50,065 nucleotides of DNA. It comes from Streptomyces californicus (GTDB taxonomy: Bacteria > Actinomycetota > Actinomycetes > Streptomycetales > Streptomycetaceae). The stretch is from the NCBI RefSeq assembly GCF_000717645.1, contig NZ_JNZZ01000036.1, positions 1 to 50,065 on the forward strand. The letters are read 5' to 3'. A model generated the notes under the pieces. That model was not told where the DNA came from. It worked only from the letters and a program-made list of their open reading frames with translations, and ran no database searches. The translations under genes were made by a program, and so were the position numbers. Below, one piece after another: positions 17,071-24,400 of the stretch (its first letter is position 1; each line of letters starts with the position of its first letter).

Positions 17071-18344
17071 GCGGCCACCTCCAGGCGGGTCGGGATGTAC
17101 GGGCGCCACAGAGCCTCGGTCGTACGGACGCCGTACCGGAGCGCGTCGCAGCTGTGGTCGTTCTCCTTGATCGGCTTGTCCTCGCCTGCCTCGGCGGCGG
17201 TGTCGTCCCAGGAGTAGCCGGGCAGCTCCTCGACCAGGCCGGTCGCGGACTCGTGGATGAGGAGATCGCCGGTGCCGAGAAGAGAGCTGATGGTGCGGAT
17301 GCCGTCGAGGACGGCGTTGTCGGCGTGCGTCACGCCGGTGACCCCGTCGCGGTGCAGCTGCTCGATGAAGCTGGACGCGGACGGGTCGACGACCGTCCAC
17401 TCCGGGGTGACCCCCACGGCGGTCGAGTGCGGGTGCCGGACGCTCGCCAGCCACGTGCGGCGGGCCCGGCTGTACTCGGCGTCGGTCATCTGCCGGCGGG
17501 CAAGCCGGGAGTCGTGCCGGTACTCCCCGACCACGTACAGCCGCCGGTCCGTACCGAGCCCGACGAGGACGTCCGCGAAGGGGTTCACGGTGCCGTAGTC
17601 GATGCCATCCGCCAACCAGCGGTCGATCCTCGGGAGCTCCGAGACGACGTGCCGGGTCGGGTCGAACATCTCGTAGACCGCGCCCTCGGACTGCACCCAG
17701 GCACCGAGGATGAAGCGCCGGTACCAGAGGCCGACGTACTCCTTCTTCAGCGAGGCGACATAGTCCGTGTCCAGGGACGGGTTGTCGTCCAAGTTGAAGT
17801 GCCAGCTGCGAAGGTTCAGTTCACCCGCGCGGTCGAGGTACTCCTTCTTCAGCCAGTGCCCCGGGTTGTCCGGGTTCGTGGTGCCCATCAGCTTCGCGCC
17901 CTTGACGGACAGTCGGCCGAGGAGCTGGCGGAAGAAGTCCTTCGGGAGGAGCGACACCTCGTCGCAGTAGACGAGGCTGACGGTGGCCCCTCGGATCTTG
18001 GCCTCCGATCGGCGGTCGTTCGCGCCGATCAGGTGCACCGTCCGGCCGAGGATGACCGCGGTCTTCGCGCCCGGAGTCCAGACGATCAGCTTCGACAGCT
18101 CGCCGAACAGGCCGGGGTCGACGAGCGGCTCCATGATGTTCCGGCCGATCGTGTCGAGCGTCCGCCCGGTGATCAGGATGAGGCCGGCGCGCGGGGCGGC
18201 GGCGACAGCGGCGAGCAACGCGATCAACGAGGCGATCGTCTTGCCGCTCCTGATGGCCCCGTGCCAGATGTTGATGCGCGCCGTGCACTCGACGATCGAA
18301 GCGATCTGCTTCCGGGACAGGGGCAGGTCGACGTTCTGGAGCAT
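17067..18344 (-). CDS. terL: Terminase large subunit
   Basis: 425 residues. Packaging motor ATPase and nuclease. Seen: Walker A GAIRSGKT (about 29-36), C-motif and Walker B region VSLVYCDEVSLLP (about 120-132), MGTTNPDNPGHWLKKEYL, then nuclease-domain residues DGIDYGTVNPFADVL (about 245) and the late acidic ENDHSCDALRYG. This is the PBSX/XtmB-type TerL. ATG at 18344 overlaps the small-subunit stop; a GTG one codon upstream (18347) is an alternative. Confidence 0.95.
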   Translation of the reverse strand: MLQNVDLPLSRKQIASIVECTARINIWHGAIRSGKTIASLIALLAAVAAAPRAGLILITGRTLDTIGRNIMEPLVDPGLFGELSKLIVWTPGAKTAVILGRTVHLIGANDRRSEAKIRGATVSLVYCDEVSLLPKDFFRQLLGRLSVKGAKLMGTTNPDNPGHWLKKEYLDRAGELNLRSWHFNLDDNPSLDTDYVASLKKEYVGLWYRRFILGAWVQSEGAVYEMFDPTRHVVSELPRIDRWLADGIDYGTVNPFADVLVGLGTDRRLYVVGEYRHDSRLARRQMTDAEYSRARRTWLASVRHPHSTAVGVTPEWTVVDPSASSFIEQLHRDGVTGVTHADNAVLDGIRTISSLLGTGDLLIHESATGLVEELPGYSWDDTAAEAGEDKPIKENDHSCDALRYGVRTTEALWRPYIPTRLEVAA

Positions 18345-18874
18345 CACGCCCCCTCGTCGGCCTCCTGGTCCTGCTGCTGGGCCTGGTAGACCGTCGTCAG
18401 TCCGGACATCAGCTGTGTGATGAGGGCCAGGCCCTCTTCGACGCCGGACTCGTCCTTCGGAGGCACGAGCTTCAGGGACCGGTCCACGGCGATTCCGACG
18501 GCGGACATCAGGGTCCGCTTCACGTCGGCGGGAGCCTCGGGGAACACGTGGTCCTCGTACGTGTTCTCCTTGCCGCCGAACGACCAGACCGTGGTCGGTA
18601 CCCAGAGCTGGGCTCGCATGCGCTCGGCGTCGTCCTGGAGCTGCTCGGCGAGCCGGGCCCGGCGGTCCGCGAGGTCTGCCTGACGCACTTCGGTGGCGGC
18701 GGCGACCTGCCCGGCACGGGCGGCGAAGGAGATGCCTAGCTTCCCGGCCTCTTCGCTGATCGTGCGCCCGGAGCGGCCGAGCTCCTTGGCGATGGCGTTG
18801 CGGCCCTTGCCCTCGGCGTGCAGCTCGCGGATGCGCTCGCGTTCCTGGTCGGTGACGGGGTTGGCCTTCGCCAT
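18344..18874 (-). CDS. Terminase small subunit, helix-turn-helix type
   Basis: 176 residues. Recognises the packaging site and recruits TerL. Seen: an N-terminal resolvase-like HTH (about 5-45): QERERIRELHAEGKGRNAIAKELGRSGRTISEEAGKLG, a coiled middle QADLADRRARLAEQLQDDAERMR, and a C-terminal helix. ATG at 18874 with GGGGGTG upstream. Its stop overlaps the TerL start. Confidence 0.82.
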   Translation of the reverse strand: MAKANPVTDQERERIRELHAEGKGRNAIAKELGRSGRTISEEAGKLGISFAARAGQVAAATEVRQADLADRRARLAEQLQDDAERMRAQLWVPTTVWSFGGKENTYEDHVFPEAPADVKRTLMSAVGIAVDRSLKLVPPKDESGVEEGLALITQLMSGLTTVYQAQQQDQEADEGA

Positions 18875-18937
18875 GGTCACCCCCGGGCGCGCGGAGGCCC
18901 GGCCGCGCACGGGCGCAGTCGGGCCGGTCTGGGGCGG

Positions 18938-19411
18938 CTACTTGTCCTTCGCGACCAGGTCGCCGAGCGCCTGCTCCAGCTCGTCGCGCCGCTCGTCGGA
19001 GGTGAGCGCCTGGTCCCGCGCGCCGAAGGCCAGGGCGAACCGGCCAACCTGCCGCCAGTCCGCGTCCTTCGGCATCTCCTTCACCCAGTGCGCGGCGACC
19101 TTCGGCGTCCCGAACTCGTAGACGCTGACGGTGTCGGTGGTGATCAGCGCCGTGCAGTCGTTCGGGTGCGGCTCTTCACCCGCGGCCTTCTGGGAGCAGC
19201 CAGCCGTGTTGTCCTGCGGGTCACCGAGGGTCTTCACCCCGGTGGCGTCCGCGAGGCCAGCTGCTGCCTTCTTCGCGGTGAGGCCGGCGGGCTGGCTGCT
19301 GGTCGGCGCGGACGGCTTCGACTCGGTGGTCGGCTCGTCGGTGGGGCCGCAGGCGACGAGGGTGAGCAGGAGAGCGACGCCGGTGACGGCGGCGGTGGTG
19401 CGGGTGCGCAT
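18938..19411 (-). CDS. Secreted lipoprotein
   Basis: 157 residues from ATG 19411, preceded by GGGGGG. Signal peptide MRTRTTAAVTGVALLLTLVAC with lipobox LVAC (Cys21), then a Thr/Ser/Pro linker and a globular domain of about 110 residues with two further cysteines. The mature protein is anchored outside the membrane. Similar lipoproteins are common in actinobacteria. In a prophage directly upstream of the packaging genes, superinfection exclusion is the most likely role, but this is inference. The upstream neighbours are separated by a hairpin (19484-19505). Confidence 0.8.
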   Translation of the reverse strand: MRTRTTAAVTGVALLLTLVACGPTDEPTTESKPSAPTSSQPAGLTAKKAAAGLADATGVKTLGDPQDNTAGCSQKAAGEEPHPNDCTALITTDTVSVYEFGTPKVAAHWVKEMPKDADWRQVGRFALAFGARDQALTSDERRDELEQALGDLVAKDK

Positions 19412-19483
19412 GGTCCCCCCAGGACAGGTGCGATCGAGGGACCAGCATGGCGGAACGGTGGCCACCGCGTGGAGGAAACGCGA

Positions 19484-19505
19484 AGGCCCGCGCAGTGGCG
19501 GGCCT
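19484..19505. terminator. Hairpin upstream of the lipoprotein gene
   Basis: 8-bp stem AGGCCCGC / GCGGGCCT, 6-base loop. It resembles the hairpin after the coat gene. Would stop leftward transcription from the accessory region before the lipoprotein/late operon. Confidence 0.55.
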
Positions 19506-19850
19506 ATATGTCCGGGCACGCCGGACTTGCGGACAGGATGCGCCATTCGCCGCGGATGCGCAAGCGGCGATGACTCAACGCCCTGCGCAGATCTTGGCCC
19601 AGACGCCGGGAACCTCGGGGGGTGGTTCCCCGGTGAGGTCGACGGATCGAAGGGCGGGGCCAACAGGGAAGCTGCATATCCGCTGGTCAACGAGGGGGGG
19701 TGCTCTCGGCAGGGCAGGGGCTACTGCGAGTCACGCGAACCGCGTAAACTCCCTCATGCCTCTCAGGAATCCCTGAACTCGCGTCCTATGGGCCTGGGTT
19801 CTTAGCTTCCGGTGCCGCACGGGTGCCGGTCGGATGAATGGGAGGTGAGA
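19506..19850. other. Gene-free stretch with dyad symmetries
   Basis: No credible gene on either strand. It holds an imperfect dyad (CATTCGCCGC / GCGGCGATG, 19544-19572) and a second (CCGGGAACC / GGTTCCCCGG, about 19,602-19,628). It lies beside the terminase genes, where phages often keep cos or pac sites, so a packaging site is possible but not shown. Confidence 0.3.
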
Positions 19851-19961
19851 GTGAGTTCCGAGCTGGAAAAGCCCGGCCCGAAGTGGACGAGCGCTGAGCA
19901 TGCGCAGTTCTGGGTGGCCGTGGCAAGCGTCCTGTTGGCGATCATCGCTCTCGTGAAGTAG
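19851..19961 (+). CDS. 36-residue membrane peptide
   Basis: GTG start at 19851 with GGGAGGTGAGA immediately upstream. The product begins SSELEKPGPKWTSAEHAQFW and ends in a single membrane segment WVAVASVLLAIIALVK. Two strong hairpin terminators follow (20030-20060, 20076-20103), so it is a one-gene rightward transcript opposite to its neighbours. Small membrane peptides in this position may act in exclusion or lysis; not recognised. Confidence 0.65.
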   Translation: MSSELEKPGPKWTSAEHAQFWVAVASVLLAIIALVK

Positions 19962-20029
19962 CAGTCGTTCGGCATCACCGAGCGTTCACGCACGACCTCC
20001 GGCGCGACGGGGCCACCTGCACACGCAGC

Positions 20030-20060
20030 GAGCCCGGTCTCCAAGACAGCGACCGGGCTC
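20030..20060 (+). terminator. Terminator hairpin 1 after the small membrane gene
   Basis: 9-bp perfect stem GAGCCCGGT / ACCGGGCTC with a 13-base loop. Confidence 0.55.
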
Positions 20061-20075
20061 GTGAACTGCAACGGA

Positions 20076-20103
20076 GGTCCCAACCCTGGCAGGGGTTGGG
20101 GCC
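20076..20103 (+). terminator. Terminator hairpin 2 with T run
   Basis: Stem built on CCCAACCC / GGGTTGGG flanked by GG..CC, followed by TCTGCATTTT. A typical rho-independent terminator for rightward transcription. Confidence 0.75.
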
Positions 20104-20156
20104 TCTGCATTTTCCCGGGAGTGAGAATATGTCACCCCACTGACAGTGAGGGTACC

Positions 20157-20186
20157 CGGCCTAGGCCGTATGGCATAGCAATACGT
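20157..20186. promoter_or_regulatory. Short palindromes in a 100-base gap
   Basis: CGGCCTAGGCCG (20157-20168) is a perfect palindrome, followed by CGTAT / ATACG arms 9 bases apart (20168-20186). Lies after the stop of the leftward HTH gene; could be an operator or part of a terminator. Weak call. Confidence 0.25.
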
Positions 20187-20218
20187 TTCGGGGATGGTGG
20201 TGCAGTCCCGAAGCGCTC

Positions 20219-20611
20219 TCAGCCCCGCCGGTAGACCTGGCGGCCTGCGAGGGCGGCGGTGACGGTGGCCCCACGCCACCGGTTGGCCGGCCCGTCGGTG
20301 TCGTCGGGTGCCGGCCACCGACCCTTGGACACGTCGGCGCGGATCGTGGCGGCCGTGATGCCCGCCAGCTCGGCGATCTCGCGGGCGGTGTAGAGGCGGC
20401 GCGGCTCGAAGTTCAGGGGGCGCGCGAAGTGCTTCTCGACAACGTGATCAACCTCAACCGGGTCGTAGACGTACGCGCGCCCGCGCTTGCCCGTGTGGGC
20501 GGGCCAGTCCGGGTGCTGGCTCCAGACGTTGGCGATGGTGGCGTGGGAGCGGCCGTAGCGGGCGGCGATCTCGCGGAGGGTCTCTCCGTCGGCGGGCGGG
20601 GTGGCTACCAT
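20219..20611 (-). CDS. DNA-binding protein with two helix-turn-helix segments
   Basis: 130 residues. First HTH about 8-35: GETLREIAARYGRSHATIANVW. Second about 72-95: LYTAREIAELAGITAATIRADVSKGRWPAPD, the MerR/excisionase-like form that ends in RWP..D. Between them is GRAYVYDPVEVDHVV. The double arrangement suggests recognition of two half-sites. Such proteins are frequent in Streptomyces integrative elements and phages. ATG at 20611. It is downstream of the four-cassette array and could be its regulator; no direct evidence. Confidence 0.8.
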   Translation of the reverse strand: MVATPPADGETLREIAARYGRSHATIANVWSQHPDWPAHTGKRGRAYVYDPVEVDHVVEKHFARPLNFEPRRLYTAREIAELAGITAATIRADVSKGRWPAPDDTDGPANRWRGATVTAALAGRQVYRRG

Positions 20612-20729
20612 GGTGGTCCGGCCTTTCTGGCTGGGTGCGACCGGCAGGTTTTCGCGAGCACCCTTCGGGGTGTCTGGGCTTCGGCTCGGGCCTGCCGGTC
20701 TTTGTCGTTTCCGGGGGTGGTTCGGGGTG

Positions 20730-20754
20730 CCGCCCCGGCTGGGTGCCGGGGCGG
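20730..20754 (-). terminator. Terminator of cassette 1
   Basis: 10-bp stem CCGCCCCGGC / GCCGGGGCGG with a TGGGT loop, just after the first paralogue's stop. Confidence 0.65.
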
Positions 20755-20762
20755 CGGGGTGG

Positions 20763-21152
20763 TCAGTCCTGCGGGGGCTCGGTGCCCTCGGGGTCGACCA
20801 GGGCCTCCATGAGGTCCGCGAGGATCTGCTCGCCGAGCAGGCAGTTGAGGACTGCTGCGTCGGCCCGGTGCTCGGCTCCGGAGAGCGCGTAGCCGAGGGC
20901 GAGCTCGGCGGCGGTGATCCAGTGGAGCAGTGACGTCACGGCGGCGGCCTGCTGCACCTCGGGGAGGGGCTGCTCGTCGACGATCTCGTACGCCCGGATG
21001 ATGGCGGGGAGGTAGTCGCCGATGAGGCTGATCTCGCCCTTCGGGAGGGCGATCGGGATGGGCAGGGCGGCCATTGCGATGTCGATGCCGTGGGCGAAGT
21101 GGGCGAGTCGCCGCATCAGGTCGTCGGTGCGGGCTTCCGGGTGGTCGGACAT
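20763..21152 (-). CDS. Cassette paralogue 1, unknown function
   Basis: 129 residues from ATG 21152, ribosome site AGGAAGG. First of four tandem relatives. Shared features: MSD at the start, a segment LPIPIALPKGE (about 31-41), PAIIRA, then EQPLPEVQQA (about 60-69) and a hydrophobic helix HWITAAELALGYAL. All-helical, no membrane signal strong enough to call. This copy is the most divergent and has a longer acidic C-terminus. Own promoter at 21184-21244 and own terminator at 20730-20754. I do not recognise the family. Confidence 0.75.
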   Translation of the reverse strand: MSDHPEARTDDLMRRLAHFAHGIDIAMAALPIPIALPKGEISLIGDYLPAIIRAYEIVDEQPLPEVQQAAAVTSLLHWITAAELALGYALSGAEHRADAAVLNCLLGEQILADLMEALVDPEGTEPPQD

Positions 21153-21183
21153 GTGGTCCGCCTTCCTGTGGTGGGTGTTGGTT

Positions 21184-21244
21184 GGGGTTCGCGGCCCCTT
21201 CCTTGTGTCTCCAGTATGACACCAACGCCATCATTTTACAACAC
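21184..21244 (-). promoter_or_regulatory. Conserved promoter/leader of cassette 1
   Basis: Minus-strand -35 TTGTAA, 17-base spacer, -10 CATACT, then a leader containing GGAGACACAAGGAAGG. Same arrangement as in cassettes 2-4. Spacer contains ATGGCG..TGTCAT, a partial inverted repeat. Confidence 0.65.
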
Positions 21245-21265
21245 CCGTGAGGAGGGGAAAGGGGA

Positions 21266-21290
21266 GGCCCCCGGCTGGCTGCCGGGGGCC
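21266..21290 (-). terminator. Terminator of cassette 2
   Basis: 10-bp perfect stem GGCCCCCGGC / GCCGGGGGCC, loop TGGCT. Confidence 0.7.
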
Positions 21291-21299
21291 CGATCCGAT

Positions 21300-21695
21300 C
21301 TACTTGTCGTTCTCCTCCAGCCAGCGGTCGGCCAGCCAGGTGGTGATCTCGGCCAGCTTCCTGTCCGCGTCATCCAGGACGGTCGCGGCGCTGAGGGCGC
21401 GGGCGGTGTCGTAGCCGTTCACCACCAGCAGCGTGAAGACGTCCACGGCCGCCAGCCAGTAGCAGCAGGCTGCGACGAACGTGTCCTTCGGGCCCTCGGG
21501 GAGCGGCTGCTCCTCGATCAGGGCCATGGCCCGGCGGATGGCGGGGATCGCGTCGGACAGGATGATCTCCTGCCCGCTGGGGGCGGGGAGTGTGATGGAG
21601 ATCGGGAGGCCCGCGCAGACGACGACGAGGTCGCTGTAGGAGTGGGCGATCAGGCTGGAGAGGTGGCGCTTGGTCTCGTCTTCGAAGTCGGACAT
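21300..21695 (-). CDS. Cassette paralogue 2, unknown function
   Basis: 131 residues from ATG 21695 (ribosome site AAAGGATGG). Shares MSDFED, LPISITLPAPSG, IPAIRRAMALIEEQPLPEG and YWLAAVDVFTLLVV with the other copies. The C-terminal LAEITTWLADRW resembles copies 3 and 4 (AAWLADQE, TWLLEQ). Flanked by its own promoter and terminator. Confidence 0.78.
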   Translation of the reverse strand: MSDFEDETKRHLSSLIAHSYSDLVVVCAGLPISITLPAPSGQEIILSDAIPAIRRAMALIEEQPLPEGPKDTFVAACCYWLAAVDVFTLLVVNGYDTARALSAATVLDDADRKLAEITTWLADRWLEENDK

Positions 21696-21723
21696 TGTCC
21701 ATCCTTTCGGTTGGGTGGCGGTC

Positions 21724-21785
21724 GGGGTTCGCGGCCCCTTCCTTGTGTCTCCAGTATGACACCTAACTCCATTCTTTTGCAACAC
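21724..21785 (-). promoter_or_regulatory. Conserved promoter/leader of cassette 2
   Basis: -35 TTGCAA, 18-base spacer, -10 CATACT, then GGAGACACAAGGAAGG leader on the minus strand. Nearly identical to cassette 1 over about 60 bases. Confidence 0.68.
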
Positions 21786-21805
21786 CCTCAGGCGGGGGAA
21801 TGGGG

Positions 21806-21836
21806 AAGCCCCCCCGACTGGCTGTCGGGGGGGCTT
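21806..21836 (-). terminator. Terminator of cassette 3
   Basis: 13-bp perfect stem (AAGCCCCCCCGAC and its complement) with loop TGGCT; strong. Confidence 0.75.
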
Positions 21837-21847
21837 CGTTGCGCCGG

Positions 21848-22219
21848 TTACTCCTGATCGGCCAGCCAGGCCGCCAGGTCCTCCAGGTGGCCATCAGCCA
21901 TCAGCAGGTTCGCGGCGGCCGAGTGGGCCCGGGAGACCTGCCACTCCTCCTCGCGGATCAGGAGGCCGTAGCAGTCCATCGCACCGAGCCAGAAGGCTGC
22001 GGCAGCGAAGACGTGCGCCTTCATCGTCTCGGGCATCGGCTGGTCGAGCGTGAGCTCCATCAGCCGCCGGACCGCCGGGACGCCCTCCAGGTTGCTGACC
22101 GTGCCGGTCGGCAGGGTCACCGGGAGGGGCAGGGCGAGGCAGACCGCGACCATCGCGCTGTAGGTGGCGGAGAGGTGGGCGGAGACCTTGCGGTTCGCCA
22201 ACTCCTCGAAGTCGGACAT
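21848..22219 (-). CDS. Cassette paralogue 3, unknown function
   Basis: 123 residues from ATG 22219 (ribosome site GAAGGGA). Shares MSDFEELANR, LPLPVTLPTGTVSNLEGVPAVRRLMEL, DQPMPETMKA, FWLGAMDCYGLLI with copies 2 and 4. It is closest to copy 4 in the LPTG.V.NLE..PAVRR block. Own promoter and terminator. Confidence 0.78.
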   Translation of the reverse strand: MSDFEELANRKVSAHLSATYSAMVAVCLALPLPVTLPTGTVSNLEGVPAVRRLMELTLDQPMPETMKAHVFAAAAFWLGAMDCYGLLIREEEWQVSRAHSAAANLLMADGHLEDLAAWLADQE

Positions 22220-22252
22220 GGGGTCCGTCCCTTCTGTTGTGGGTGACGGGTC

Positions 22253-22314
22253 GGGGTTCGCGGCCCCTTCCCTGTGGCTTAAGTATGGCACGTAACGCCA
22301 TTGTTTTGCAACAC
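22253..22314 (-). promoter_or_regulatory. Conserved promoter/leader of cassette 3
   Basis: -35 TTGCAA, 18-base spacer containing ATGGC..GCCAT arms, -10 CATACT; leader retains GGGCCGCGAACCCC. Confidence 0.66.
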
Positions 22315-22333
22315 TAGAGGGTGAGGAAAGAGG

Positions 22334-22364
22334 AAGGCCCCCCGGCTGGCTGCCGAGGGGCCTT
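22334..22364 (-). terminator. Terminator of cassette 4
   Basis: 13-bp stem with one mismatch around loop TGGCT (AAGGCCCCCCGGC arm). Same loop as cassettes 2 and 3. Confidence 0.72.
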
Positions 22365-22374
22365 CGGGGTGCTG

Positions 22375-22746
22375 CTAGCTGGACTGCTCCAGGAGCCAGG
22401 TGCCCAGGTCGTGGATCGCGTCACGCGCGATCATCAGGACCCCGAGGACTCCGGCCGCCCGCGCCTCCACGTAGCCCTCCTCGACCAGGAGGCGGTAGAG
22501 GTCGGCTGCGGCCAGCCACAGGATCGCGCCCGTGTAGAGCGCCGACTGCTGCGCCTCCGGCATCGGCTGCTCCTCTGCCAGTTGCTCGATCCGGCGGACG
22601 GCCGGGATCATCTCCAGGTTCGTCACCGCGCCGGTGGGCAGGGCGATCGGCAGGGGGAGCTGTGCGCAGCAGGCGACGAGGCCGCCGTAGGCGGTGGTCA
22701 GGCGGTGGGCCGCCGTGCCCATCATCCGGTCTTCATGGTCGGACAT
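22375..22746 (-). CDS. Cassette paralogue 4, unknown function
   Basis: 123 residues from ATG 22746 (ribosome site AAAGGTGAGG). Shares MSDHED (like copy 1), LPLPIALPTGAVTNLEMIPAVRRIEQL, EEQPMPEAQQSA, LWLAAADLYRLLVEEGY. Ends GTWLLEQSS. It carries the best-preserved operator in its promoter. Confidence 0.78.
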   Translation of the reverse strand: MSDHEDRMMGTAAHRLTTAYGGLVACCAQLPLPIALPTGAVTNLEMIPAVRRIEQLAEEQPMPEAQQSALYTGAILWLAAADLYRLLVEEGYVEARAAGVLGVLMIARDAIHDLGTWLLEQSS

Positions 22747-22775
22747 CTTCCTCACCTTTCGGTTGGGTGGCGGGT

Positions 22776-22839
22776 TCGGGTTCGCGGCCCGTTCCCTTGT
22801 GTCTCCATTATGGCATCGAATGCCATCGTTTTGCAACAC
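22776..22839 (-). promoter_or_regulatory. Conserved promoter/operator of cassette 4
   Basis: -35 TTGCAA (22831-22836), 18-base spacer, -10 CATAAT (22807-22812). A perfect inverted repeat ATGGCAT-cga-ATGCCAT (22810-22826) fills the spacer and touches the -10, an ideal place for a repressor. Confidence 0.72.
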
Positions 22840-22852
22840 CTATAGGTGAAGA

Positions 22853-22884
22853 AGTGGCCCCAACCCGACCGGGCTGGGGCCACT
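22853..22884 (-). terminator. Terminator after the 69-residue gene
   Basis: Long stem AGTGGCCCCAACCC with its near-perfect complement; separates the cassette array from the upstream genes. Confidence 0.7.
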
Positions 22885-22892
22885 CCCGTCAG

Positions 22893-23102
22893 CTACCTCC
22901 GCCGCCACCCCGACAGCCGGTCATCCGCACCGACCACCGCCGACAGCCGCATCCCCGGCAACTCCGAGGCCGGCACACCGACCTCCTCCGCGATCAGCGA
23001 CGCCGCGTACCGGGCCGGCACATCCGCATCCGGCGCATCTGCCACAACCTCCGCCTCCCCGCCGACCAGCAACAGGATCTTCACGTTCACGCGCTCGCTC
23101 AT
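22893..23102 (-). CDS. Small hypothetical protein
   Basis: 69 residues from ATG 23102 with GAAGGAAGA upstream (an ATG at 23138 in frame is an alternative). Sequence: SERVNVKILLLVGGEAEVVADAP then YAASLIAEEVGVPASELPG; a beta strand, a helix and an acidic middle. Compact one-domain protein; not recognised. Followed by a strong terminator. Confidence 0.65.
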   Translation of the reverse strand: MSERVNVKILLLVGGEAEVVADAPDADVPARYAASLIAEEVGVPASELPGMRLSAVVGADDRLSGWRRR

Positions 23103-23174
23103 GGGCTCTTCCTTCTCGAAGGTGATGGTGTTGTACATGGGAAGCAGCAGGGGCCGCCCCCCCGGGTGTGGTCG

Positions 23175-23693
23175 TCAGGTGCTGTCGGACCGGCTGTCGA
23201 CGACGCGGCCGGGGGCGGCCCGTGTGCCGTAGCCGGTGGCAGCCTGCCGCAGCGCGGTGTGGGCGTCGCGGCTCCGCTCCCGCGCCGCGTCGAGCCGGGC
23301 CTCGACCTCCGGGGCGTATCGACCGTCCTCCGGAAGGCCGGGGTCGATCTCGCTCAGGTCCAGGGCCGACCACGCCGCCCGCCCGGCCGCCCGGAGCAGA
23401 GTTTCGTCGGTGACGACAAGGGCGAGCCGGTCCCGGGCCTCGGTCACATCGCTGCGGGCCTGGTAGAAATCGGCCCGGCCGACGGGGTCGGGCTCGCCCG
23501 CGCGGAGGGCATCGACCCGGAGCCAGTAGAGCTGCCGGTACCGAAGTGCGGCGGACAGGAGCTGCCCGACCAGGTCAGCTACCTGCGCCCGGTGCTGCTC
23601 GCGCTGCGTGCGGCGGTCGGTGACCTGCTGGGTCACGGTGACCAGGAGGCCGCCCGCCAGCGTGCCTATGACCGCGATCGCGCTCTCCCACAT
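23175..23693 (-). CDS. Membrane-anchored coiled-coil protein
   Basis: 172 residues. One N-terminal membrane segment (AIAVIGTLAGGLLVTVTQQV, about 4-23) followed by a long charged helical domain (TDRRTQREQHRAQVADLVGQ and further). Similar membrane-plus-coil proteins occur in Streptomyces conjugative elements and prophages with no proven role. ATG at 23693 overlaps the phosphatase stop (ATGA), so the two are coupled and may work together. Confidence 0.75.
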   Translation of the reverse strand: MWESAIAVIGTLAGGLLVTVTQQVTDRRTQREQHRAQVADLVGQLLSAALRYRQLYWLRVDALRAGEPDPVGRADFYQARSDVTEARDRLALVVTDETLLRAAGRAAWSALDLSEIDPGLPEDGRYAPEVEARLDAARERSRDAHTALRQAATGYGTRAAPGRVVDSRSDST

Positions 23694-24400
23694 CAGCGCA
23701 CTTCCCGGATCGAGACGACGACGGCGGTGGCGTCGTCGCGGTAGCCGTCCTGGTCGGGCTGCGCGGCGGCGACCAAGGCGTCGGCGAGGGCCTGGGGATT
23801 GGCCTGGTGCTCGCGCACGAGGTCCTCCAGGGTGTCGGCGGGGACCTGGTCGTGGATGCCGTCGGAGGTGAGGATGATCATGCGGTCGCGGATGCCGGCG
23901 GTGTAGACGGTGCCGATCGTCGCGCGGGCGAGCGACGTCCTCAGCCAGTTGTCGTGCTGCCGGGACAGCTCCAGCGCGACGCCGTTGGCGCGGAGCTGCT
24001 TCCCGACGGTGTGGTCGTCGGTGTACAGCTCCAGCCGGGTGCCGTCCCACCCGTAGGCGCGGGCGTCTCCGGTCCAGTTGACGACGGCGACCCGGTCGTC
24101 GGGGCGCACGCGTACGGCGACGGCGACCGCGTCGGCCTCCTCGCCGTCGGCCCCGCGGTCGGCGATGAGCTCGGAGGCGGAGAGGAGTCCGCCGAGCGGG
24201 CCGCGCCGGGCGGAGACGCGGGCGGCGGTTTCGGCGAGGAGCGGCGCGGTGCGGGAGGTGTGGGGGCCGTGGCCGATGCCGTCGATGACGGCGGCGCCGA
24301 CGGTGCCGTCCGCGAGGACGTACACCTTCGCCGCGTCGGCGTTGTCCTGGGCGGTGCCCTCGCGGGTGGCGAGGCCGGTGGTGATGGTCATGCTGGTCAT
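23693..24400 (-). CDS. PP2C-type protein phosphatase
   Basis: 235 residues, the minimal size of the PPM/PP2C family (metal-dependent Ser/Thr phosphatases). Seen: DGIGHG (about 40-45, the metal-binding DGxGH/G motif), then a central GDARAYGWDG, TSDGIHD (about 188-194) and the closing RDDATAVVV (about 222-230) with the third metal aspartate. No regulatory domain. ATG at 24400 has GAAGGGACG upstream; it overlaps the stop of a 49-residue gene and is coupled to a membrane coiled-coil protein. In Streptomyces such phosphatases act on anti-sigma pathways; here the target is unknown. Confidence 0.85.
   Translation of the reverse strand: MTSMTITTGLATREGTAQDNADAAKVYVLADGTVGAAVIDGIGHGPHTSRTAPLLAETAARVSARRGPLGGLLSASELIADRGADGEEADAVAVAVRVRPDDRVAVVNWTGDARAYGWDGTRLELYTDDHTVGKQLRANGVALELSRQHDNWLRTSLARATIGTVYTAGIRDRMIILTSDGIHDQVPADTLEDLVREHQANPQALADALVAAAQPDQDGYRDDATAVVVSIREVR

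Noticed and set aside
19506..19850. Possible small RNA or riboswitch
   Set aside because: Dyads are present, but no known riboswitch core or convincing promoter is visible; kept only as an unexplained stretch.
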